Of a stretch of DNA of 8,106 nt, positions 1 through 5,851 are shown piece after piece. Both the position numbers and the translations under genes were made by a program. The notes beneath the pieces are model-generated. The model did not search any database and was not told the origin of the DNA. It saw only the letters and a program-made list of their open reading frames with translations. The stretch covers positions 1 to 8,106 of the forward strand of contig JAGOZY010000034.1 of the NCBI GenBank assembly GCA_018058445.1, in the 5' to 3' direction. Source of the stretch: Negativicutes bacterium. GTDB taxonomy: Bacteria > Bacillota > Negativicutes > JAGOZY01. The number at the start of each line of letters is the position of its first letter. Positions within the stretch are counted from its first letter, which is position 1.

Positions 1-843
1 TTCACCAATTACCAGAGCTTTTTTTATATTTTGATATTTTTCTTCAGATGAGCTCTTTGCGGGGATTCGAAATGTACGTCCAAATTCGTTTCCTATTTTT
101 TCCAGCAGATTCATTAGCCCCGACCGTCCTATTGGTAGCCCAGCTATATAAGGAATATCAAAATTCTTCTCCATATATTGTGCTAGTCCAATACTTTCAT
201 GAGTCAAGACAATATTCAGAGAAGCTGCTGAAAGTTCACGGAACTCTTCCAAGGTTCTAGTATTTCTCGGAAGCCCTCTGACTTTTATCCCTTCTGACTC
301 CAACGCCAGTATAAATTCATCCAAGTTTGATTCATAACCCAAACTAAGAGGGGTATAGCCAATCAAATTAATTTGATTTAGATCTTTCTTTTGAGCACTC
401 AAGAAAGTTTTCGCTAGTAAAATCAAAGTTTGGTACACTCCTGAGTAATAGCTTTCAAATCCGGCAGTTGGAATCGAAAGAATAGGCTTTTCGATTTTAT
501 TTTGTAATTGAGCTGCCATATAAACTAGATCACTACCTACAATCGCAGGAACAGGTGTTCCAATGATAAAAATCAATTCTGCATCATCATTTTTTCGAAT
601 AAGTGTTTCTGCTTCTTCCAAAAATTCTTCATCAGAACCCATGATAGCTTTTACTTCACCAAAAATTGAGAAAAAAACGAAAGTGTCATGCATTTCTCGA
701 ATTTCGTCACATTCAGAGATTGGCTGTGTACAAGATGCTGGGCAATAGAAAAGACTTAATACGGGCAATGAAAAAAGAACCGATGCTGTCCCGGAAAAAT
801 CACAAACTAATGGAGGAATATAACGAAATATATTTCGGTTCAT
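1..843 (-). CDS. Nitrogenase component 1-like subunit 2 (partial, C-terminus outside window)
   Basis: The frame is open from an ATG at 843 to the left edge: 281 codons with no stop, so the C-terminal third is missing (the family is usually about 400-450 residues). It reads as an Oxidored_nitro (NifD/NifK/BchN/BchB-like) protein. Supporting features are an N-terminal Cys14, a FYCPASC segment with Cys34 and Cys38 where the family has its GPxGC cysteine, a degenerate TPVPAIVGSD at 96-105 where family members read TCxxExIGDD, and a domain 2 with DIPYIAGLPIGRSG near 212-225. The Cys normally in the TC motif is replaced (Pro97). The start overlaps the preceding stop as ATGA, and GGGGG lies 7 nt upstream as ribosome binding site, so it is the third cistron of the nitrogenase-like set. 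Predicted role: partner of subunit 1 in a cytoplasmic heterotetramer receiving electrons from the NifH-like protein. The substrate is unknown. Family assignment is good; exact subfamily is not determined. Confidence 0.85.
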   Translation of the reverse strand, partial: MNRNIFRYIPPLVCDFSGTASVLFSLPVLSLFYCPASCTQPISECDEIREMHDTFVFFSIFGEVKAIMGSDEEFLEEAETLIRKNDDAELIFIIGTPVPAIVGSDLVYMAAQLQNKIEKPILSIPTAGFESYYSGVYQTLILLAKTFLSAQKKDLNQINLIGYTPLSLGYESNLDEFILALESEGIKVRGLPRNTRTLEEFRELSAASLNIVLTHESIGLAQYMEKNFDIPYIAGLPIGRSGLMNLLEKIGNEFGRTFRIPAKSSSEEKYQNIKKALVIGE

Positions 844-2114
844 TGAAGCGCCCCCAATATTTCATTGATTCCTGCATAGCCTTGTTTATATCCTGTGCTT
901 AATTCTATCTTTTTTGCATTTTTACAATATCCAGCAGCTCGGCTCCCAATTGCAATATCAATTTTGCTCAATTCTTCTCGTCGCATTTGATAAGTAATAT
1001 TTGTTGTCAGATAAATATCCAGATCTTGTCCCTCTTCTAGGAGCTTCGATCCATAAAGCTTTTCATTCGGAATAATATAACCCGGAATATCCATAAAGGG
1101 ATAGCTAAAAAGCACGTAATCAAGCAAGATGACTTGAACTTCAATACCAAATTCTTTCAGAAGCCACGCAAGCTCTAATGAGCGAGATCCTAGCCCAATA
1201 GCAATTTTTTTCCCTTTTAGAGTAGGTGCCACTTTATTTATAAGTTCAAAAAATTCTTTTTTCTCACTTTCAAAGTCCCAAGTCACATGTAAGCGATCCG
1301 TAAGCTGTTTCATGACTTGGTGAACTTCATCAGGATAGAAGCAAGTTGATAACGCTTGAAAAGGAATGCCCCACTTCTTCTCCATTTCTACAGCAATGCC
1401 GAAACCAAAACCGCCGACTAAAATATTTAATTCGCTTGCGGTTAAGTCCTGTAGATCTTCGGTAGTTCTTAAGTTGGCAAATTCTTTGATGCTCTCCCGT
1501 GGATAAATTTGCAGTAGCATCTTTAAAAGAGGCGAATCATCTGGCAGAACTTCACCACTTGAAAGAAGATTCACTTGGTGTTTCTTTTCACCACTTTCTC
1601 CATTCTCGAGTAGATTCAAAAATAAGTCAGAAAAACGCGATTGGCTTGTTTCCCGATTTCTAATTAACGGCCCGCGATGATATACCTGTACCAAAACGCC
1701 ATAATCTTTCTTCATCTTCCGAATAATACTGTCAAAATCATTGACTGCCAAGCTATCAATGCAAGAGATATTAATGACAATTCCTCGTGGATTCTCCTCT
1801 TGAGCAATCGATTCTACTAATTTTTCCAACTCTTCCATATGTCGACCTACTGCAAAATCCGCACTCGAAATCGGATAAACGCGAAGCCTATCAGCCAGTC
1901 CTTTTCGCTCTGCGCGAAAGTACAACACTCGTGAACAACCCGAAGGCCCAACCATCACAACGTGAACACCTGGTAAACGCAGAAAATTATCCATTATATC
2001 TGCTGATTCGCTTTCTAGCGAACGGTGAAAATATGTCATCACCGGCGATAATTCAAGAGCCTCAGAGAGTTTGAGCTTTCCTTGATCATTTTTACGGAAC
2101 TGGCTCGCGATCAC
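840..2114 (-). CDS. Nitrogenase component 1-like subunit 1 (NifD/BchN-like)
   Basis: This 424-residue protein has the Oxidored_nitro fold signature: GPSGCSR with Cys60 (family GPxGC), DFAVGRHMEEL at 86-96 (family FGGxxxL), NISCIDSLAVNDF with Cys118 (family TCxxxxIGDD), and second-domain motifs such as GIPFQALSTCF near 249-259 and GKKIAIGLGS at 301-310. The first cluster cysteine of the family, expected near LSPV at 22-25, is absent. I see no counterpart of the FeMo-cofactor Cys/His ligand context, so it is unlikely to be a true dinitrogenase. The start is GTG at 2114, overlapping the fe-protein stop as GTGA; AAGGGGG lies 7 nt upstream and supports it. The stop overlaps the next ATG. Likely role: catalytic subunit of a nitrogenase-like reductase (compare DPOR, COR, CfbD), in the cytoplasm. 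Substrate is not deducible from sequence; the iron-uptake context points to a tetrapyrrole or metal chelate. Confidence 0.88.
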   Translation of the reverse strand: MIASQFRKNDQGKLKLSEALELSPVMTYFHRSLESESADIMDNFLRLPGVHVVMVGPSGCSRVLYFRAERKGLADRLRVYPISSADFAVGRHMEELEKLVESIAQEENPRGIVINISCIDSLAVNDFDSIIRKMKKDYGVLVQVYHRGPLIRNRETSQSRFSDLFLNLLENGESGEKKHQVNLLSSGEVLPDDSPLLKMLLQIYPRESIKEFANLRTTEDLQDLTASELNILVGGFGFGIAVEMEKKWGIPFQALSTCFYPDEVHQVMKQLTDRLHVTWDFESEKKEFFELINKVAPTLKGKKIAIGLGSRSLELAWLLKEFGIEVQVILLDYVLFSYPFMDIPGYIIPNEKLYGSKLLEEGQDLDIYLTTNITYQMRREELSKIDIAIGSRAAGYCKNAKKIELSTGYKQGYAGINEILGALQ

Positions 2115-2974
2115 GACTCTTCCCCCTTATCTTTCGCTCGAACAGCTAGCTCAAGCATGTGCTGACTAAGGGCTTCTAATTCGTCATTGTCTAAAGCTTT
2201 AATGTTTTCACAGGCTTCATCTTGTAAAATTGTCCCTGCAAGATCTTTAAAAAATTGCGTTACACTTGAGTCAGGGTCACTTTCGACGACAGTTTTTCCT
2301 TCTAGTTCAGCTAATGTAATCTCAGGTGCAAAAGGAACCTGCGCCACAATTCTTGTTCCAGTCAATTCTGCAAAATATTCCACCAAAGCACGATTTGACG
2401 AACCAGTTCGACAGTTAAAAATAAGTCCACCAAACTTTGTAGGCTGAGCTTTTTGACTTCGAATTACTGCCTTAATAATGTTATTAGCAGCGTAAAGTGC
2501 CATAAATTCTGATGAAGTAACTACATAAATAGTATTGGCATAGCCTTCACGCATCGGCACAGAAAAGCCACCGCAAACGACATCACCAAGCACGTCATAT
2601 ACAACAGTATCCCACTCTTCTTCCCAGATATCTAAAGACTCGAGTTCTTCCATCATACTGATAATTCCGCGACCTGCGCAGCCAATTCCAGCTTCTGGTC
2701 CACCAGCTTCGATACAAGAAATCCCTCCAAAGCCTTGAAAAACAACATCCTCTCGCTCGACCCCAACCGCTTTTTCCTGTAAAAGCTGCATCACCGTGGG
2801 AATTTTTCTCCCCATGAGACACCGCGCTGAGTCCGCTTTAGGATCACAGCCAATATGCAAAGCTTTACATCCGTAGGTGGAGAATGCTGCCGAAACATTT
2901 GCAGAAATTGTTGATTTACCGATACCACCTTTGCCATAAAAAGCGATCTTTAAAGGTTTTTGTCTCTTATTCAT
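2111..2974 (-). CDS. NifH/BchL-like ATP-dependent iron-sulfur Fe-protein
   Basis: This 287-residue protein is a typical NifH/BchL/ChlL/CfbC-family reductase. Visible motifs, numbered from the ATG at 2974, are the P-loop GKGGIGKST (14-22), switch I CDPKADS (43-49), GIGCAGRG with Cys99, and DVLGDVVCGGF with Cys134. These two cysteines are the ligands of the [4Fe-4S] cluster bridging the homodimer, and Arg102 sits where nitrogenase Fe-protein can be ADP-ribosylated. It should hydrolyse ATP and pass single electrons to the two component 1-like subunits encoded directly downstream. A GTG at 2980 would add two residues; AGAGAG at 2985-2990 is 4 nt from GTG and 10 nt from ATG, so the start is not settled. 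It lies about 30 bp after the ChaN-like gene and overlaps the next gene by 4 bp. The acidic tail (roughly 253-287) is longer than I expect for BchL. Family certain; physiological partner inferred from context. Confidence 0.95.
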   Translation of the reverse strand: MNKRQKPLKIAFYGKGGIGKSTISANVSAAFSTYGCKALHIGCDPKADSARCLMGRKIPTVMQLLQEKAVGVEREDVVFQGFGGISCIEAGGPEAGIGCAGRGIISMMEELESLDIWEEEWDTVVYDVLGDVVCGGFSVPMREGYANTIYVVTSSEFMALYAANNIIKAVIRSQKAQPTKFGGLIFNCRTGSSNRALVEYFAELTGTRIVAQVPFAPEITLAELEGKTVVESDPDSSVTQFFKDLAGTILQDEACENIKALDNDELEALSQHMLELAVRAKDKGEES

Positions 2975-2984
2975 GATCACACTG

Positions 2985-2990
2985 CTCTCT
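2985..2990 (-). promoter_or_regulatory. Weak ribosome binding site of the Fe-protein gene
   Basis: AGAGAG on the minus strand is the only purine-rich stretch before the gene. It lies 4 nt before GTG (2980) and 10 nt before ATG (2974). This leaves two possible starts. I prefer ATG because a 4-nt spacing is short. Confidence 0.45.
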
Positions 2991-3004
2991 TTTATTTTTT
3001 ATAC

Positions 3005-3808
3005 CTAATCCTCAATCGAATCTAATCGAAAAAGTCCATCGCCAATCCCTGCAATTTTTTCTTTTTCCAATTCTTTTGAAAAACTAGGTAGCAAAATCAA
3101 CACATCGTCAATTCCTAAATCTGCCAGTTGGTATGGCGTCCCGTATCCGTATTCCAAATGTCCCCGCCCAATAATCCCAATTATTTTTTGAGTCGGATCT
3201 TCTTTCAGAGCTGCCGCAATATTGCAGGCAAAAGCTCGATCCCAAGTTTGTTGAGCTCTTGCAAAGCGCTCAATTGGATAATCTTTTTGGAAATGTCCAC
3301 CAGTAATTCGAATTAAGTAATCTTTGTGCTCCTGACTTGCTGGCTTGGCTGGTGTTAAACCATCCCGCTCATCTTCCGGAATGGCTTCCCATCCTTCTTT
3401 ACCCACTTGGGTAACCAAATCTCTACGACAATTGATTCCAAGCATCCGCACGTTTTTTTGGCGGCAAAAATCAAAAAGTGGCATATAAAGTGAGGAGTCG
3501 TGGCCCCAAACTTTACCCCACTCAACTTTTTCTAAAAACTCATCCTTTTCAAGTTCTCCCGCTGTCCACTCGTCTAAGACTCTCTGTACTCGTCGGGGAA
3601 ACATTTCATATCCTACTGACATTTTAGGTTGGATAGCAAAAATCCCAGCCATCATATGAAGTTGCCAGCGGTGAATCTCCGCACTTGTATGAGTTTCGCC
3701 TAAAAGAATAACCCGATTGGTTTGAATTCTCTGTTGAAGTTCTTCATGACTCAGCACGTTGCAATCTTTCGGATCTATCCAGGTTCCCCGCTCGTGGTGT
3801 AAATTCAT
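3005..3808 (-). CDS. ChaN-family (haem-binding/Tiki superfamily) protein, apparently cytoplasmic
   Basis: The 267-residue protein matches the ChaN/DUF399 family: VILLGETHTSAEIHR at 33-47 with the GETH motif (37-40), GYEMF at 66-70 with Glu68, QTWDRAFA at 187-194, and GRGHLEYGYG at 214-223 with His217. Family knowledge: Campylobacter ChaN is an iron-regulated haem-binding lipoprotein, and the wider Tiki superfamily includes metal-dependent hydrolases. Here no signal peptide or lipobox is visible: the N-terminus MNLHHERGTW is hydrophilic, so I infer a cytoplasmic protein. The start is supported by AAAGGGGAG 11 nt upstream. It is the first gene of the Fur-controlled operon, about 30 bp before the Fe-protein gene, which suggests it delivers substrate to, or acts next to, the nitrogenase-like complex. 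Haem binding is inferred from the family; enzymatic activity on a macrocycle or an amide is an alternative. Confidence 0.85.
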   Translation of the reverse strand: MNLHHERGTWIDPKDCNVLSHEELQQRIQTNRVILLGETHTSAEIHRWQLHMMAGIFAIQPKMSVGYEMFPRRVQRVLDEWTAGELEKDEFLEKVEWGKVWGHDSSLYMPLFDFCRQKNVRMLGINCRRDLVTQVGKEGWEAIPEDERDGLTPAKPASQEHKDYLIRITGGHFQKDYPIERFARAQQTWDRAFACNIAAALKEDPTQKIIGIIGRGHLEYGYGTPYQLADLGIDDVLILLPSFSKELEKEKIAGIGDGLFRLDSIED

Positions 3809-3904
3809 ATTGTCTTCTTCTCCCCTTTAATTTCAAGTTTCTAATTATCGCAGTAACAAAAATGTCTAATCGCCCCAGTTGTAGTTTTATCGCCTCAAAT
3901 AAAA

Positions 3905-3940
3905 AAAGCCAAGAGTTCCTTTTCAGAAGCTCTTGGCTTT
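3905..3940 (-). terminator. Leader hairpin 1, terminator-like, between ABC gene and ChaN-like gene
   Basis: Perfect 11-bp stem: AAAGCCAAGAG at 3905-3915 pairs with CTCTTGGCTTT at 3930-3940, with a 14-nt loop. On the minus strand the stem runs into seven T residues, so it looks like an intrinsic terminator for minus-strand transcripts. It lies about 97 nt upstream of the ChaN-like start and about 95 nt beyond the ABC stop. It could end the ABC transcript, but the best promoter and the Fur box lie upstream of it, so it would also sit in the leader of the next operon. Confidence 0.75.
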
Positions 3941-3944
3941 CATT

Positions 3945-3959
3945 TGAAAATGATTCTCA
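3945..3959 (-). promoter_or_regulatory. Fur box 1 (upstream of ChaN/nitrogenase-like operon)
   Basis: The minus strand reads TGAGAATCATTTTCA. This matches the 7-1-7 Fur box TGATAATNATTATCA at 12 of 14 specified positions. It lies downstream of the -10 element of the candidate promoter and 4 nt before leader hairpin 1, consistent with iron-dependent repression of the operon. Confidence 0.8.
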
Positions 3960-3967
3960 TTTTTTCA

Positions 3968-3978
3968 GAGATCATCTC
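3968..3978. promoter_or_regulatory. Small dyad at predicted transcription start
   Basis: GAGAT-C-ATCTC is a perfect 5-1-5 inverted repeat, centred 21 bp (about two helical turns) from the centre of Fur box 1 and just downstream of the predicted -10. It may be a secondary, weaker Fur site or another operator. The assignment is tentative. Confidence 0.3.
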
Positions 3979-3980
3979 AT

Positions 3981-4010
3981 ATGATATCAAGAAACAAATT
4001 CTGATGTCAA
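3981..4010 (-). promoter_or_regulatory. Candidate sigma-70/A promoter of the ChaN/nitrogenase-like operon
   Basis: On the minus strand a consensus -35 TTGACA (4005-4010) is followed after 18 bp by TATCAT (3981-3986), 5 of 6 matches to TATAAT. Predicted initiation near 3974 puts Fur box 1 just inside the transcribed region and leader hairpin 1 within the 5' UTR. It is the best promoter match I see in the window. Confidence 0.6.
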
Positions 4011-4011
4011 C

Positions 4012-4027
4012 CAAATGAATTCATTTG
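4012..4027. repeat. 16-bp perfect palindrome next to the -35 box
   Basis: CAAATGAATTCATTTG is a perfect palindrome with no spacer. It lies 1 bp upstream of the -35 TTGACA and only 9 bp after the ABC stop codon. Position and symmetry suit an operator for a dimeric regulator, or it may be chance in AT-rich DNA. Confidence 0.35.
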
Positions 4028-4036
4028 CTTATTCGT

Positions 4037-5749
4037 TCATGATAGGCAATGTATCTCCACTGGTGTTAAATTAAATTGGACGTAGTCTCCAAGTCCATGG
4101 GGTTTACGGTGGGCAATTAAGACAAATACCGCTTCTGGAAGGATTATTCGAAGTTTTTCAAAAATTTTTTCTTCCGCTTCAATGTCTAATGCACTAGTAG
4201 CTTCATCTAAAAATACCCAATCAGGCTTCAATAAAATTAGCCTAGCCAATGCCAGTCGCTGTTGCTCGCCACCAGAAAATTGACTCATTCGATAAGTCTC
4301 CATTTCATCTTTCTTCAAAAGCTCGATCGAATCTTCCATGCCAACTGCTTTGAGTGCTTTCATCACCTGCTCCTCTGAAAAATTCGCTGGATTTTCAGGA
4401 TAACAAAGTGCGTTTTTAAAAGAATCTAAGGGGAAATAGGGTCGTTGTGGCAAAAATACTTTTTTCCCTGTTCCCATTATAATTTCACCGTTTCCATAAG
4501 GCCAAAAACCCGCAAGTGCCTTGAGCAGTGTTGTTTTACCAAGACCCGAAACTCCTTTTAGCCAGATGGGTTGTCCTTTTTCTAAAATTAAGTCAGAAAA
4601 ATGCAGTAAGCATTTCCCTTCCGGAGATCGTAGCTCTAGATCCCTTAGACGCACTTGTTCCTGATCTCCAGCCGTTAGTGTAATGCCATCCAGCTGATTT
4701 TGAGCGATTTGCAAACCTTGCCAAAAATGATCCAGACGCGAGCTTGCAGCGGCAATTTCAGAAAGCTTACGGTACGAGAAAATAAACCACGATAACGCAT
4801 TGACCACATTTGAAAACGCCTGACTAATCTGCATTAATCCACCAAAGGAAACTTTTCCTGCCAAGTATGCTGGTAGAGCCACAAACAGCGGAATTCGTAA
4901 AACCGAGTGCATATAAGGATGAGTGAAGCAACCAAGTAAGAACTCTCGTTTAATCAAAAATTGCCAATTTATAACGACTTTGTCAAAACGCCCTTCGGCG
5001 ATTTGACGTTCTGCATCACTTCCATCTGACAAAGCAATTTCATCGCTGTTTTGGCGAATTTGAACAAGTGAAAAGCGAAAATCCGCTTCTCGCTTTTGCT
5101 GTTGAAAAACCAACGCTTTAATCGATCGTCCTAAGAAATGAGTAAAAAGGCTCGATAACGCAACGTATAAAAACGCTGCCCAAACCATATAATGAGGAAT
5201 TTCAACCAAATGTCCGAAGACTGAAAACGCTAATGGAAATGTCGATAAACTCCAGAGCAAAATAACAAACGAAACTAAGCTTACAATTTTTGTGAATAAC
5301 CCTAGACTCTGATCTAATAAGCCTGATATGAAAAGTTTACTGTCATCTGCAATACGTTGATCTGGATTATCAATCTGATTTTTCGGTGGCAGATACTTGA
5401 GACGCCAATAATTATGATGCTGTGTCCATTTTTCCAGCATTGACTCGGTCAATCCACGTCGCCAGCGAACAAGGAGTATTTTTTCTAAATATTCTGCTGT
5501 CAGTGCGCGAATGGAATTTATGCCAATTAATAAAAAGAAAATCCAAATTTGTCTGATAGCTTCCTCACCATTTAACTGCTGAAGTGCATCGTAAAAATTC
5601 GCGGTCCAAGTAACTAATCGAAAAGTAATATACACTCCGCTTAACTGTAAAATCAAAATAACTAGGAAATAAAGTACCCCTAATTTACTTCGGTCTTTTT
5701 TTAAAAATAGCGAGCAAAGATTGCCGATTTGTTTACCTACTTGTATCAT
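4037..5749 (-). CDS. SbmA/BacA/YddA-type fused ABC transporter (permease plus ATPase)
   Basis: A 570-residue half-transporter with membrane and ATPase domains in one chain. The N-terminal half has hydrophobic segments near 24-42, 68-82, 150-170 and 187-205, and the family motifs NPDQRIADD (128-136) and DEIALSDGSDAE (236-247), typical of ABC_membrane_2 (SbmA/BacA, YddA, ABCD1/ALD). The ATPase has Walker A GVSGLGKTT (399-407), a Q-loop at LPQRPYFP (433-440), signature SGGEQQ (492-497), Walker B WVFLDE (511-516) and H-loop His547. It would act as a homodimer in the inner membrane. Relatives move peptides, acyl-CoA or, in mycobacterial Rv1819c, cobalamin, so import of a tetrapyrrole or chelate after the receptor is plausible but inferred. 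A TTG at 5764 would add five residues, but the ribosome binding site lies inside that extension, so ATG at 5749 is chosen. A terminator separates it from the receptor gene. Confidence 0.9.
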   Translation of the reverse strand: MIQVGKQIGNLCSLFLKKDRSKLGVLYFLVILILQLSGVYITFRLVTWTANFYDALQQLNGEEAIRQIWIFFLLIGINSIRALTAEYLEKILLVRWRRGLTESMLEKWTQHHNYWRLKYLPPKNQIDNPDQRIADDSKLFISGLLDQSLGLFTKIVSLVSFVILLWSLSTFPLAFSVFGHLVEIPHYMVWAAFLYVALSSLFTHFLGRSIKALVFQQQKREADFRFSLVQIRQNSDEIALSDGSDAERQIAEGRFDKVVINWQFLIKREFLLGCFTHPYMHSVLRIPLFVALPAYLAGKVSFGGLMQISQAFSNVVNALSWFIFSYRKLSEIAAASSRLDHFWQGLQIAQNQLDGITLTAGDQEQVRLRDLELRSPEGKCLLHFSDLILEKGQPIWLKGVSGLGKTTLLKALAGFWPYGNGEIIMGTGKKVFLPQRPYFPLDSFKNALCYPENPANFSEEQVMKALKAVGMEDSIELLKKDEMETYRMSQFSGGEQQRLALARLILLKPDWVFLDEATSALDIEAEEKIFEKLRIILPEAVFVLIAHRKPHGLGDYVQFNLTPVEIHCLS

Positions 5750-5814
5750 AGATTCTCCTTCCAACTACCCAAACTACAAAACACTTCTTCCTCCATAGGT
5801 ACTTCTATTCGCAT
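5746..5814 (-). CDS. Possible 22-codon leader ORF before the ABC gene
   Basis: On the minus strand an ATG at 5814 opens 22 codons (MRIEVPMEEEVFCSLGSWKE followed by NL) ending in a TGA that overlaps the ABC ATG as ATGA. It begins immediately after the T-tract of the receptor terminator and has no clear ribosome binding site. It could be a coupled leader peptide or simply chance; there is no other support. Confidence 0.15.
   Translation of the reverse strand: MRIEVPMEEEVFCSLGSWKENL
5754..5760 (-). promoter_or_regulatory. Ribosome binding site deciding the ABC start
   Basis: AAGGAGA on the minus strand, 4 nt before the ATG at 5749. It falls inside the alternative TTG-started reading, so it favours the shorter protein. 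Confidence 0.7.
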
Positions 5815-5848
5815 AAAAAACTGTTGGGATGGCACCCAACAGTTTTTT
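5815..5848 (-). terminator. Strong intrinsic terminator after the receptor gene
   Basis: AAAAAACTGTTGGG (5815-5828) pairs perfectly with CCCAACAGTTTTTT (5835-5848): a 14-bp stem with a 6-nt loop and a T-tract on either strand, beginning 3 nt after the receptor stop codon. It should separate the receptor transcript from the ABC gene or pass only part of the polymerases. I see no convincing promoter between it and the ABC start. Confidence 0.9.
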
Positions 5849-5851
5849 ATA

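Noticed and set aside
48..902. Plus-strand reading frames (48-260, 563-748, 666-902)
   Set aside because: They lie antisense to the continuous component 1-like frame that runs from 843 to base 1, and their translations resemble no family I know.
1787..2447. Plus-strand frames 1787-2074 and 2187-2447
   Set aside because: They are antisense to the well-supported subunit 1 and Fe-protein genes and have no recognisable motifs.
2111..2974. ParA/MinD-type partition ATPase
   Set aside because: The P-loop alone would allow it, but the GIGCAGRG and DVLGDVVCGGF cysteine motifs are diagnostic of NifH/BchL-type Fe-proteins.
1..2980. A nitrogen-fixing nitrogenase (nifHDK)
   Set aside because: The component 1 subunits lack the full P-cluster cysteine set and any recognisable FeMo-cofactor ligand context, and no cofactor assembly gene is present in the window.
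3905..3982. Riboswitch (e.g. cobalamin) in the leaders
   Set aside because: The leaders are short, with a single hairpin and no B12-box or other known aptamer core that I can recognise.
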